In this document: piece after piece, positions 9,742 through 19,097 of the stretch
Numbering within the stretch: the first letter of the stretch is position 1
Layout of the letters: the number at the start of each line of letters is the position of its first letter
Assembly (NCBI GenBank): GCA_000226015.1
Contig: JH154139.1
Span: forward strand, 68,110 to 94,714
Length of the DNA stretch: 26,605 nt
Source of the DNA: Mnemiopsis leidyi
Lineage: Eukaryota; Ctenophora; Tentaculata; Lobata; Bolinopsidae
Reading direction: 5' to 3'
Notes under the pieces: generated by a model
What the model was told of the DNA's origin: nothing
Database searches by the model: none
What the model saw: the letters and a program-made list of their open reading frames with translations, nothing else
Made by a program: the position numbers and the translations under genes

Positions 9742-10281
9742 CGAAGGTTCTTCGACCAAATGCGGTATTTGAAATTTAATGGATATTTGTTTCTTCCGTT
9801 AAATGGGTTTATATCTTCTGTTGATGAATGCAAGGCTAGCTGACAGTTTTTTGTTATGTTGAGAGTTTTAGTTTGTTGGAGACGTTGTTATGTGGTGATT
9901 AATATTTTTAATTCTTTAATGTTAAATAGGTAAAATTATTTTGTTGTTACTTTTAAACTTAAGTTCACTCTTTTCTTGTTTTGTAGATAATTTGCAATTT
10001 TTTAAATGTTCAGAGATATTTGATTTCTGTTGTATGTACATTGATAATGTATGTATGTTCAAAAATACACTTGCATTATATTGTCTTTTCATTAACATTT
10101 CATGAACATAAATTAATATTATATTTGATTGAAATCGAAAATCATGATTTAGGAGCTTTGTTAAAGAGCAAGTCTCAACATTGACCTACGTATTCAATTC
10201 ATTTATTGCCGTGATTTGGTCTGCGCCTCATTTCGAATATAATGCATTAGTCAAACGTTGCCACGTTGCAGGTTGATTAAC
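9669..10281. other. SLC2A13 3' UTR / spacer before NSUN2
   Basis: Very AT-rich with no credible ORF and no canonical AATAAA seen. CCACGTTGCAG ending at 10271 is a splice-acceptor candidate 10 nt before the NSUN2 ATG. Confidence 0.45.
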
Positions 10282-12495
10282 ATGACAGAAGTGGAGTCTG
10301 GACAGAAGAGAGATGCTCCTGTCAACTCACCCGAGAAGCCCAGCAACAGACGAGGAAAGAAGAAAAACAAGTGGAGAAAACAGAAGGAGTATCTTGACGA
10401 AAAGAACCGTCCTAAGAAAAAACAGAGAGTTGAGACTGGCGTTCGTGGAAATTGGGAACCTATCGTTAAATCAAACGAGCAGTTCGAGAAATACTACAAG
10501 GCATTGCAGCTCTTTCCTGAGGAAGAATGGGATTCCTTTATGTCCCACATGAGAGTCGATCTTCCGGCTACTTTTAGAGTAGTCAACTCTAGGGGTGATA
10601 GCATTGCTCTGAATAACATTATGAAGGAGCAGTATTTCTCGAAGCTCAAAGGAGTTCTTATTGAAGGAGAACCGTGCCCACTTCCAGAAAACCTCCCATG
10701 GTACCACGGAGGTCTAGCCTGGCAAATAGATATGTCACGTCCTATGCTGCGTCACAGTGAGGAGCTCTTCTCGCTCCATCAGTTCCTGGTATCTGAGGTA
10801 GAAAGAGGGAGCATTGCTAGACAGGAAGCAGTGAGCATGATACCTCCTCTGGTGCTCGATGTGAAGCCTCATCACACAGTCCTGGACATGTGTGCTGCTC
10901 CAGGTAGTAAGACACTGCAGCTGCTAGAGGCACTCCATGCTGAAGGTCCTCATCCGTCAGGCCTGGTCATTGCCAACGATGGAGATAACAAACGATGCTA
11001 CATGTTGGTGACACAGACTAAGAGGTTTAACTCATTAGCATTCATGATAACAAACGAGGATGCTACTCGATTTCCCAATGTTAAAGTTTTCAACAATGCG
11101 GGCAAACTTGTTAGTTTGAAGTATGATAGGATTCTCTGTGACGTTCCTTGTACAGGTGACGGTACACTACGCAAGAATTATGCAATTTGGAAGAAATGGT
11201 GTCAAGCCCAAGCTATTGGTATTCATAAGCTGCAGAGAAGAATTCTGCTGCGAGCCATGGACATGTTAGCCGAAGGAGGACGTATTGTTTACTCCACATG
11301 TTCTCTGAACCCAATAGAAAATGAAGCAACAGTTCTCAGTGCTCTTAGAGACAGGCCTCAATTCAGATTAGTCCCTTCAGAGGGATTCCTCCCAGAGTTA
11401 AAGAGACGGCCTGGTTTGACTACATGGAAAGTCATGCACAACAGTGGCACATGGTATGAGAAATTCGATGATGTTGAAGATCCCAAGCACAGAAAATCTG
11501 TTGCACCGACCATGTTCCCTACTGATTCAGAAAAGTATAACTTGGAGCGCTGCATGAGGGTGTACCCACATGATCAGAATACTGGTGGATTCTTTATTTG
11601 TGTCATCGAAAGAAAGAAAACCGAGTCAAAAAATACAGAGTCATCAAATCAGGAAGGTGTAGATAATAATGCTGGTAATGTAAAAGAGGAGGAAAACAAG
11701 TCTGACACTGCATTCAGCGATAATCTTCACAAGAACACTAATGTTTTGGTGGATAAAATGACATGGAAAGACTATCATGGGTTCAGAGAGGATCCTTACA
11801 TATTCCAGGACCCAGATGCTGAATGCTTTAAAACACTCAAAGAGTGGTACAAAATTTCAGAAGATTTTCCTTTCAAAAACATTTTTGCCCGCTCGAAAAA
11901 TCCTGAGTCCCAAAAGCAGAGAAATCTCTCTATAGCATGTTCAAGGCTACGAGACATCATTCAGCAGAATGAGAATAAAATCAAGATTATCAACTGTGGA
12001 CTGAGACTGTTTTCTTTCACCAAGGAAGTTTTCAGCAAATGTCCTTACAGGCTTCTCCAGGAAGGAGCTCATTTTACGGCTAAGTATATGGGTGCTAAGA
12101 TTTTTGAGGTATCTTTAGAGGACATGATCAAAGTATTAGGACCTGACACTGGTGTTCCTAAACACACTCTCCATCCGGATTTATTTGAGAAAGTTAAAGA
12201 TCTTCCAACTGGAATTGTCGTATTTTACTTGCCGGCCTCGGGAATCATACCAACTATGTATACTTGTGTTTACTCGACTGAAAATGGAGTGAAAGCGTAT
12301 ATTACAGAGGATGAAAAAAATCATTTTAGATTGATTCTTGGTCAAGAGCCTTTGATGACTAAAAGAGAACTGAAAAAGCTTGAAGCAATGGAGAACCATC
12401 GGAAGAAAAAGATCGAAACTGCTTCTCGAATAGCTTTAGAAAATGCTCAAAAAGAAAACCAAAAAGATAAAGCAGATGCTGAAAAAAACAGATGA
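10282..12495 (+). CDS. NSUN2: RNA cytosine-C5 methyltransferase NSUN2
   Basis: An uninterrupted frame of 737 aa from ATG 10282. NSUN2 methylates cytosine-5 in tRNAs (mainly variable-loop and Leu anticodon sites) and other RNAs, mostly in the nucleus. The basic N-terminus (about 20-55, RRGKKKNKWRKQ, RPKKKQR) is a likely nuclear/nucleolar signal. The Rossmann SAM site DMCAAPGSK starts at Asp202. Release Cys290 is in DVPCTGDG and nucleophile Cys340 in YSTCSLNPIE, the usual 50 residues apart. The PUA-like C-terminal part follows an acidic linker (about 455-500). The C-terminus looks truncated: a 7-A run at 12482-12488 is followed by TGA, while removing one A would add an acidic tail to TGA 12566-12568. 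There are no coding introns. An AG (10270-10271) lies 10 nt before the ATG. Confidence 0.95.
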   Translation: MTEVESGQKRDAPVNSPEKPSNRRGKKKNKWRKQKEYLDEKNRPKKKQRVETGVRGNWEPIVKSNEQFEKYYKALQLFPEEEWDSFMSHMRVDLPATFRVVNSRGDSIALNNIMKEQYFSKLKGVLIEGEPCPLPENLPWYHGGLAWQIDMSRPMLRHSEELFSLHQFLVSEVERGSIARQEAVSMIPPLVLDVKPHHTVLDMCAAPGSKTLQLLEALHAEGPHPSGLVIANDGDNKRCYMLVTQTKRFNSLAFMITNEDATRFPNVKVFNNAGKLVSLKYDRILCDVPCTGDGTLRKNYAIWKKWCQAQAIGIHKLQRRILLRAMDMLAEGGRIVYSTCSLNPIENEATVLSALRDRPQFRLVPSEGFLPELKRRPGLTTWKVMHNSGTWYEKFDDVEDPKHRKSVAPTMFPTDSEKYNLERCMRVYPHDQNTGGFFICVIERKKTESKNTESSNQEGVDNNAGNVKEEENKSDTAFSDNLHKNTNVLVDKMTWKDYHGFREDPYIFQDPDAECFKTLKEWYKISEDFPFKNIFARSKNPESQKQRNLSIACSRLRDIIQQNENKIKIINCGLRLFSFTKEVFSKCPYRLLQEGAHFTAKYMGAKIFEVSLEDMIKVLGPDTGVPKHTLHPDLFEKVKDLPTGIVVFYLPASGIIPTMYTCVYSTENGVKAYITEDEKNHFRLILGQEPLMTKRELKKLEAMENHRKKKIETASRIALENAQKENQKDKADAEKNR

Positions 12496-12568
12496 AGTTG
12501 AACCAAATGATCAGAATGAAGAAATTGAAAAAGATCTTAGTGCAGAAGAGATTAATTCTGACAGCTGA
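12482..12568 (+). other. possible out-of-frame C-terminal extension of NSUN2
   Basis: After the A-run the frame one base ahead stays open for 27 residues, rich in Glu/Asp (TDEVEPNDQNEEIEKDLSAE and on), to TGA 12566-12568. Acidic disordered tails are normal for NSUN2. The extension suggests a homopolymer indel in the assembly or a recent one-base insertion in the gene. Confidence 0.55.
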
Positions 12569-12951
12569 TTTTAAAAGGTAATATCTGATACTTGACCACC
12601 TACAAATTTTGTTAAGGTACCTGTATTTGATTCAAAAGCCCGGGAATTTCGTGAGTTTCATTCGAACTGTTTTTAAGTATAATTTATTTCCTCTATTCCG
12701 GTTTTAAATATCTTGAAATTGTATGCTTTAATTTTGACCCAGTTTTAGTTACATTTCACGTTTTATTGGTTACCCTCAATGTCCAAATATTTTCGACACG
12801 GAAATAATGTGAGTGCCTCAATATCTGTGTCTTCACTAGATAATCCTTGCACAAACCTCCCACACGGTTGTGCATTTTTTCTGATTCTGATGTGTGTCGT
12901 GTGAGACAGAATTTAAACAATTTAAAACACTACATTACCCAATCAGTCAGC
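12569..12951. other. spacer between NSUN2 and TIMM13
   Basis: AT-rich 3' UTR-like sequence with no ORF of note. AG acceptor candidates occur near 12838 and directly before the TIMM13 start (CAATCAGTCAG ending 12950). Confidence 0.4.
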
Positions 12952-13537
12952 ATGAACGCCGAAACTTACGATTCATTCGGCCAGAGTTCGTCTGGTACAT
13001 CAAGCCTTCACCCATCAGATGCGATCAAGATGCAGGATTTAGTATCTGCTATCGAAACGTCTATTCAAATAGAAAGTCAGATGAATATAATTAAATCTAT
13101 GAATCAGAAGTGTTTTGAGAGATGTATTTACAAACCATCTTCTTCATCTCTAGGTAAATCCCCAAATCCCTTTTTTAAACAATTTTTAAAAAGCGTTATG
13201 TTTTTTGACCTCTTAGTCCTGTCCTATCTTTCTTATCGCTTTGAGCAGCTGCCTTTTCGANNNNNNNNNNNNNNGACCTCTTAGTCCTGTCCTATCTTTC
13301 TTATCGCTTTGAGCAGCTGCCTTTTCGATAAAGAGTTGATTTTATAAGTATCATATCAGTTTTATGTACAAACTCCGGGCTTATAAATACTTTTTTCATA
13401 CAGGTAACGGCGAAAGACAGTGCATAGCGAAATGTATGGATCGATTTCAAGATGGATTGAAAGTTGTTAATCAGACCATTATGCAACGATCTAAAGCTGA
13501 AGCTGAATCTATGCACCATAGCGCTGGACTGCAATAA
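12952..13537 (+). CDS. TIMM13: mitochondrial import inner membrane translocase subunit Tim13
   Basis: Two exons (12952-13153, 13404-13537) join in phase (G + GT = Gly) to 111 aa; human TIMM13 is 95 aa. Small Tims work as hexamers (Tim8/Tim13 or Tim9/Tim10) in the intermembrane space, escorting hydrophobic precursors to TIM22 or SAM. The twin CX3C motifs are at Cys54/58 (KCFERC) and Cys74/78 (QCIAKC), 15 residues apart, and the CMDRF that follows is typical of Tim13. The N-terminus is longer and Ser-rich. Intron 13154-13403 contains a 14-N gap flanked by a 54-bp duplicate, so its true length is uncertain. The ATG follows CAG by one base. AATAAA (13533-13538) overlaps the TAA stop. Confidence 0.93.
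13207..13328 (+). repeat. 54-bp exact duplicate around a 14-N assembly gap
   Basis: 13207-13260 and 13275-13328 are identical and flank Ns at 13261-13274. This is the pattern left when two overlapping contig ends are scaffolded without being merged, so the duplicate is probably artificial. Confidence 0.85.
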
Positions 13538-13997
13538 ATTTAAACAAGTTTCCTTATTTTATTAGAAAATAGCTCATTTGTAACTCAATCTCTGATTCCG
13601 ATCAAAGCTTTAAAGTACCCTCTTCCAATGGCCATGCTACTTATAACTTTAAGTCTTGCTTTTTTGAGACAGAGCTTGTTTTAAGATTTTTATAACTATG
13701 TGAACTTTATTTTGTATTTATCAGGTTATAGATTAATTTATTTAACTTGTAGAGAACTAATTTTGTAGCACTTGATACATGCCGAACCAATTATCTCAAA
13801 ATTGTGAGTTTCTTTTTCAAATTGTTTATTAAAACGGCCACCATATGCATAGCTAAGAAGTTAAAGCGATTACTGATTTAAAGACCTAGAGTATCAAGAC
13901 TGTACATGGATATTTTGTGCTTAACTACATTTTTCAATGAAATTTTGATTGACCTACTTGTGCATTTCAGATGAGATGCCCCTGCTAACTACTTTGA
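13538..13997. other. spacer between TIMM13 and RNASEH1
   Basis: AT-rich with no credible ORF until the short upstream ATGs at 13971 and 13976. A good acceptor (TTGTGCATTTCAG) ends at 13970. Confidence 0.45.
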
Positions 13998-14053
13998 ATG
14001 TTACTTCGCCGCTTTGCTCCATGTCGGATTTTCTTCAGGGCATTCTTCACTGA
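13971..14053 (+). promoter_or_regulatory. two upstream ORFs around the RNASEH1 start
   Basis: uORF1 (13971-13988, five codons) ends before the first RNASEH1 ATG at 13998. uORF2 (13976-14053) runs across that ATG in another frame and stops 28 nt before the second in-frame ATG (14082). Ribosomes translating uORF2 would skip Met1 and could reinitiate at Met29. Human RNASEH1 is known to use a uORF and two AUGs to balance mitochondrial and nuclear forms, so the arrangement is plausibly functional. Confidence 0.5.
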
Positions 14054-15296
14054 AGCTGACGTAAAAAGTGGTGCTGACGAAATGCCGAAAAAGCACCCCG
14101 CCTTTTTTGTTGTTACTCACGGCTACAAGCCAGGAATTTACAGGGAGTACAGTCAGGTGCTGGAGCAGATCAGCGGTTACCAGTATGGCCGGTATAAGAA
14201 GTTTCTCAATTACGATGACGCCTACTTCTACTACTTCCACGTGAGACACACAGACGTTGCTGAACACGAGGAGAGAACAGAATTGTTCGAGAAAGTTCTG
14301 AAGCGAGCTGTGGCTGAAGAAAAGCGAGAAAAGGAAGCCAGTGTGTCAGGCGGAGTAGAGGACGCTTCAGTTGAACGAGAGATTTACCAGCGGTGTGGTG
14401 AACAGGATATTGTCCAGACGTTTTGTAACACTCTACAAAACAGCAAAAGCAAAAGTAACTTGTACCAAGTATCCTCGCCAGCCGAGGTGGCTTCTGCTTG
14501 TGAAGCTGATCCAGGTCCGAGAAAAAGTGCAAGGCTTCAGACTCAGGCTCAGACGCAATATTTAGAAGAATCAGAGGTCGGAGAGGACGACTTCTGCCTC
14601 GAGCAGTTTGAACAAGAAATCATCAAGTCTATCGAGCTGGAATCGAACAAGCTCACCAAACGTAAACGTAAAAGTCCTCCTGCACGCAATGGGCCAGGTC
14701 GACCAAGGAAAGTTATCAGAGATACAGAGACAGGAGCAACCCTCACTCATACAGGGGTACCTATCGTGTACACAGACGGGTGTTGTCTTAACCAGAAGTT
14801 ACCGGAGAGTGAGAGGAGGGCTGGTTGTGGCGTGTTTTGGGGCAAAGATGACCCTAGAAACCTTATAGAGAGACTGTGGGGGCCCCAGACCAACCAGAGA
14901 GCTGAGTTGTGGGCTGCTATCAGAGGGGTGCAGTGTGCTCTTCAATCCGACTATGAAGTAGTAGAGTTGCGAACTGACTCTCAGTATGTCATCAAGGGAA
15001 TGACAGAGTGGATTTATAATTGGAAGAAAAACAATTGGGTTACCCGGGGAAAGCATCCTGTGAAAAATCGGGACATGTTTGTGTTGTTGGACAGTCTATG
15101 CTGTTATATCGATGTCAGGTGGGTGAAAGTGAAGGGTCACTCTTCAATCGGGGGTAATGACATGGCTGACACTCTCGCCCGTTGTGGGGCTCAGTTGCTG
15201 GAGAGAAAAGTGCCACTTTTAAATCCAGTGTTTGACAGTCAGGAGACGTTGGATGTTAAAAATGGATCCACAAACAGTGATCTAACTGATAACTGA
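13998..15296 (+). CDS. RNASEH1: ribonuclease H1 (mitochondrial and nuclear)
   Basis: A single-exon frame of 432 aa; human RNASEH1 is 286 aa. It cleaves RNA in RNA-DNA hybrids. Met1 opens a mitochondrial targeting-like stretch (MLLRRFAPCRIFFRAFF: basic, hydrophobic, no acids), and Met29 (14082) would give a nuclear form. The hybrid-binding domain spans about 33-82 (FFVVTHGYKPGIY to KKFLNYDDAYFYY). The catalytic domain begins about 253; the DEDD residues are Asp260 (VYTDGCC), Glu303 (NQRAELWA), Asp327 (RTDSQYV) and Asp391 (GNDMAD), and the flexible-loop His is in VKGHSS. The linker of about 165 residues is much longer than usual. It is acidic in the middle and ends in KRKRKS (a nuclear localisation type) and GPGRPRK, an AT-hook-like core. 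An in-frame TGA lies just before Met1. Confidence 0.95.
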   Translation: MLLRRFAPCRIFFRAFFTEADVKSGADEMPKKHPAFFVVTHGYKPGIYREYSQVLEQISGYQYGRYKKFLNYDDAYFYYFHVRHTDVAEHEERTELFEKVLKRAVAEEKREKEASVSGGVEDASVEREIYQRCGEQDIVQTFCNTLQNSKSKSNLYQVSSPAEVASACEADPGPRKSARLQTQAQTQYLEESEVGEDDFCLEQFEQEIIKSIELESNKLTKRKRKSPPARNGPGRPRKVIRDTETGATLTHTGVPIVYTDGCCLNQKLPESERRAGCGVFWGKDDPRNLIERLWGPQTNQRAELWAAIRGVQCALQSDYEVVELRTDSQYVIKGMTEWIYNWKKNNWVTRGKHPVKNRDMFVLLDSLCCYIDVRWVKVKGHSSIGGNDMADTLARCGAQLLERKVPLLNPVFDSQETLDVKNGSTNSDLTDN

Positions 15297-15587
15297 TGAA
15301 AACAGGTTCAATGCTTTTTTGAGCACTTAAGTTGTGATTTGTCGAATTCTAACTTTCTAAGCTTCGAATTTCGATATTATTTGATGTTAGATAACTTTTA
15401 TGACTGTAAATTGTTTTGTATCTGTTTTTGAACTCATATCGCCTTGAACAGTTTTCAATTTCATGATTAACAAAATGTCAAATGAAATGACTAAATAATG
15501 ATAGTGGTAGAGAAATTTTGAATATACCTACCATGTGTTGTAATCATAGCACGCCAAAGTATCTAATCAATACAAAACTCAGGATAA
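15297..15587. other. short spacer between RNASEH1 and CDC7
   Basis: 291 bp of AT-rich sequence without canonical AATAAA. ACAAAACTCAG ending at 15582 gives an acceptor five nt before the CDC7 ATG, preceded by a branch-site-like TCTAAT. The spacing is tight for two independent transcription units. Confidence 0.45.
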
Positions 15588-17012
15588 ATGTCCTCACGCC
15601 ACAGCGAATCAGCTACAGCGTCAATAGCCCATTCCAAGTCAAGTCATGGTCAGCAGGAGCCTGAACCGAGCAACACCACCAAGAAAAGGAAAAGAAACAC
15701 AGAGCCTAGCGACGACTCAGATGGTTGCATTACAAGTTTCTTGAAGCGTGTACCGGAAGTAGATCGCCATTTTGATATCATCGACGTTTTGGGAGACGGG
15801 ACCTTTAGTTATGTGTTTCACGGGAAGCCTAAAAACATGTCATCTGATGCCTCGTTTGCACTGAAGTACATCATACCAACCTCAGCCTCTTGGAGAATCA
15901 CCAACGAAATCAGGTATTTGAAGCGGCTCGGCGGAAGGCATCACGTTTGTGATATCAAATGTGTTATCCGTCACCAGGACAATGTCGTGCTTGTACTGCC
16001 CTACTTCAAGGCCACCAAATTTTTGAAAGTTGTCCAGGATTCCAATCAATGGGAGATTCAGAAGTATTTGAAGGCTTTGTTTGAGGCTTTGGCTCATGTT
16101 CACCGATTTAATGTCATCCACAGGGATATCAAGCCTAGTAATTTTCTGTATGACAGAGAAAAAGGAACGTTTCTTCTAGTTGATTTTGGGCTGGCTGAGG
16201 ACATGATTGTCGAAGACAAGGAAAATAAACAAAACACCAAAAGAAAACACGACAACAATTCGAAAAATGTGTTGACTGCATTTGATAAGAGCCAACGTTC
16301 ACATAGACCAAACATCCTGCGGGATAGAAGTCCCAGAGTTCAAGAGAAAAAGAAAAGTATTTTCGGCATATCGAAAAGCTCCTCAAAAAACTCAAGCAAT
16401 AAATCCTCAAAATCGTCCAGTTCGAAGTCCTCCAAAAGAGAGTGCGCCCATGCCGACAACGAGATCTGCAACACGTGCTTATTGAAGCCAGGTCAGGAGG
16501 CATCTCGTGCCGGTACTCCTGGCTTTAGATCTCCTGAAATGCTCATGAAGCACCCCCAACAAACCACTGCTGTAGACATCTGGGCTGCTGGTGTGATTTT
16601 CCTCAGTCTCCTTAGCATGCGATACCCCTTTTTCAAAGCAGCTGATGATCTTACATCGCTCTGTCAGATCATCACTTTGCTTGGCAGTGACATGATAATA
16701 TCTGCTGCTAAAAGTATCGGTAAGCAGGTTACTCTCTCTAAGTCGGTGACTGGATGGGAACTCCGGAAAATGTGTACGAGGCTCCGAGAAAGTAGTCACA
16801 TCTCGCGTTGTGAAAGGTGTGAAACCAACAATGTCGAAGAAGACCGGAGCAAAGTTTGCGCTTTGCAGCCGTTTGAGGACTCAGCCTTCGAACTGCTTGC
16901 ACGTTGCCTTGATCCGAATCCCAATTCCAGAATAACTGCGGAGCAGGTGTTAAAACACGAATTTTTCTCCTGCAATCATCCTCCTCCTTTACACAGACCA
17001 AAGTGGCTTTGA
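15588..17012 (+). CDS. CDC7: cell division cycle 7 kinase (DDK catalytic subunit)
   Basis: A single-exon 474-aa frame; human CDC7 is 574 aa. With DBF4 it phosphorylates MCM2-7 to fire replication origins in the nucleus. The N-terminus has a KKRKR nuclear signal (32-36). Kinase motifs: glycine loop GDGTFSYV (69-76), Lys93 (ALKYIIP), alpha-C Glu107, HRDIKPSNF with catalytic Asp180, and DFG at 199-201. A Ser/Lys-rich kinase insert (about 205-305) follows and ends in the family's CAH..C..C motif just before GTPGFRSPE. TTAVDIWAAGVIFLSLLS matches CDC7 closely. A second, shorter insert (about 395-435, with CERCE) lies before the C-lobe end, and the protein finishes shortly after ITAEQVLKHEFF. Identification is secure. 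The ATG is five nt after an AG (15581-15582). Confidence 0.96.
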   Translation: MSSRHSESATASIAHSKSSHGQQEPEPSNTTKKRKRNTEPSDDSDGCITSFLKRVPEVDRHFDIIDVLGDGTFSYVFHGKPKNMSSDASFALKYIIPTSASWRITNEIRYLKRLGGRHHVCDIKCVIRHQDNVVLVLPYFKATKFLKVVQDSNQWEIQKYLKALFEALAHVHRFNVIHRDIKPSNFLYDREKGTFLLVDFGLAEDMIVEDKENKQNTKRKHDNNSKNVLTAFDKSQRSHRPNILRDRSPRVQEKKKSIFGISKSSSKNSSNKSSKSSSSKSSKRECAHADNEICNTCLLKPGQEASRAGTPGFRSPEMLMKHPQQTTAVDIWAAGVIFLSLLSMRYPFFKAADDLTSLCQIITLLGSDMIISAAKSIGKQVTLSKSVTGWELRKMCTRLRESSHISRCERCETNNVEEDRSKVCALQPFEDSAFELLARCLDPNPNSRITAEQVLKHEFFSCNHPPPLHRPKWL

Positions 17013-18197
17013 CTCAGCAGTGGGAGGAACCCTCGCCTTTAAAGTAAGTCTTAACAGTCCTGTATGTGTATCACTAGCGGGTACATTTTTATGTTGATGT
17101 GTCATCATGTGACTGTGATAGTTAAGATGATGATTTTAAATATGTGTGATTGATTTCCGTTTTAAATTTCTGAAAATTACGTGTAAATAGTATTTCATGA
17201 TGGTATGAAACGCCGGGCTATAGTTTGTAGGTTATTGCTTCAAATGCGGGCCTTGAGTGTGAATTCCAGTAAAAATACTGTATGAAATTTTGAATGTGTG
17301 TCGTTCAAGTTAATCTCATGTATATGATATCCAATTATAACGATGTTTGTATAAAATTATTTCATATCACGTCATATTAGGTTTTAGGTAGGTAGGTTTT
17401 TGGTTTAAGTGGTTAAATGCAGGGTGTGCTCATTTTCTGTCATAAAACCCTAAATTGCACGTTTTAGGCGGTTTTTATATCATGTTGGTAAATTTTACGA
17501 ACGAAATAACTATTTATTAAGCATTTGTATCACTGAATTGATGATATACTGTGTAAGTGAGTTTAAAAAGTGCGTCATCACTAAAACAAGGTACAAAAAT
17601 AATGAAGCAATTCGTGTATGACCTCTAAAAACTATATTATATTGTAGCAAGAAAGCCCAAGATAGATATGTACGGTTTTCTTATGTTTCTCAGATGGTTA
17701 TGTCAATTGTTATATCAAACTTTTGATCAAGGAAGATTTGACCACTGCAGAATTGAAATTGCTGTTTATTGAATAATGCTGTTTAATTATGACGTAAGTA
17801 TACTATGTATTCTATGTGATGCTGTCAACTGATGAACTATAATGTTCACTCTTTATAATGTTGATAATAAACTTGGTGGTTTTCCTTAAGTGGTGAAAGT
17901 GGCATAAAGAACGGTATTTTTGGAAAGGGTTATAAATCATCACACGAAGGCGTTTCTCTTTATTGATCGTTTGTGTTTCTCATATGTCAATCGTTGTAAC
18001 CTCTTCACAAAAATACCATTTCTCGGAACTTCTCTTATTAAACTTGTAATCTGCTGCTTATGTGTAGACACCGTGGATTTGCCTAGAAGATAAGGTTGCT
18101 TCTAGTGCAGATACATCACCGAATTTAATGATAAAGATGTTTGTCGTGCTTAAAATCCTAATTCATTTTGTTATTACTCATACCTACCTAGGATTCA
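17013..18197. other. 1.2-kb spacer after CDC7
   Basis: AT-rich with no recognisable coding exon or repeat family. AATAAA at 17866-17871 is a possible distal poly(A) signal. A pyrimidine-rich acceptor (ACTCATACCTACCTAG, ending 18191) precedes the next ATG by six nt. Confidence 0.45.
17866..17871 (+). terminator. AATAAA poly(A) signal candidate, CDC7 downstream
   Basis: A canonical hexamer about 850 bp after the CDC7 stop. It is the only one noticed in this spacer. Confidence 0.3.
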
Positions 18198-19016
18198 ATG
18201 TCTGGATTGGGCTTACTAACAGATTACAACTACGATAGTGAGGCCTCAGAAACAGAAGATAAAACAGGAACACCCGTGGAACAAAAAACCAAGGTAAATA
18301 AAATCGCCGTTTTATATGATTCAAAAATTGCTTACTCTCTTTTCTGGCCTAATTTGGTATACGGTATACCTTTTAATTTCAATATTCTGGAAATTTCTGA
18401 TTCTGCTGTTTTGACGGCTTTCGTTGGTTCCATAAAATTCACGCAAATACTATTCTTATGTCTCAAGCCTATCCAAGTCGGCGATATTATTCAAACGATA
18501 AATAGAAAGAGGTAAGCCAGTACGCTCGCCACGACTTAGGTAAGACCATTGAACTTTTTGACACTTCATTAGAACAGTGCGATTTATTAATTTAGGCAGA
18601 TATTTCATTTGTGTTAGTAAAATTCACCGGTAACTTACATTAAACCTTGCCACAGCCGGACGATGGACCAGACATTACGGAAAAGTTGAAGAAGCTAAGC
18701 AATGACTCTGGTGTTTCACACAAAAGTAGAGAGGTAAGATGGTCCCTCGAGCATGCTCCCACGAAGTTGGATCTATTTCGTGGTCTGTGTGGACCCCTCT
18801 GGTCACAGTCTTTCTGTTGATATGTCGTAACGCACAGCTCAATCTTTTTATTGCACAGATCTGACAAAAACAACTCTTAATGCGCGCGCTACTGCGCACG
18901 TCGTGACTTAATTGCGGGTGTGATCGACATGACCTGAAATGACATGTAAAATGTGCAATAATTTGCAGTTTTCTCAATATTTCAGGACAGCAAGATTGGT
19001 CAAAACAGTAAAACAG
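18198..19016 (+). CDS. N-terminal exons of an unrecognised acidic protein
   Basis: Exon 1 is 18198-18293 (32 codons, starts MSGLGLLTDYNYDSEASETE). Exon 2 is 18656-18733 (26 codons, PDDGPDITEKLKKLSNDSG and on). Both are phase 0 with good donors (gtaaat, gtaaga), and exon 2 follows TTGCCACAG. A third small exon is possible at 18986-19016 (GAC..ACAG, after CAATATTTCAG, donor gtacgt), continuing DSKIGQNSKT. The product is hydrophilic and Ser/Asp/Glu/Lys-rich with no signal peptide. Short LGLLxDYxYDSE-like acidic starts occur in nuclear and splicing-related proteins, but I cannot name a family. The end of the gene is not clear. A frame at 20331-20409 could belong here or to the transporter downstream. 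The ATG is six nt after an AG (18190-18191). Confidence 0.5.
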
Positions 19017-19046
19017 GTACGTTGTCTTATAATCATTTTTTCCCGT

Positions 19047-19085
19047 ATCTTGCCATTTGGGCCCGAAGGGCCCAAATGGCAAGAT
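19047..19085. repeat. perfect 18-bp inverted repeat with 3-nt loop
   Basis: The left arm ATCTTGCCATTTGGGCCC and its exact reverse complement are separated by GAA. No mismatches are seen. It sits in an intron or spacer and has no T-run after it, so it is not a bacterial-type terminator. Confidence 0.9.
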
Positions 19086-19097
19086 TGTTTTGATACG

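Noticed and set aside
12485..12491. Programmed -1 frameshift site (A AAA AAC) in NSUN2
   Set aside because: The heptamer is present, but the plausible acidic tail lies in the +1 frame and no stimulatory structure is evident. A homopolymer indel is simpler.
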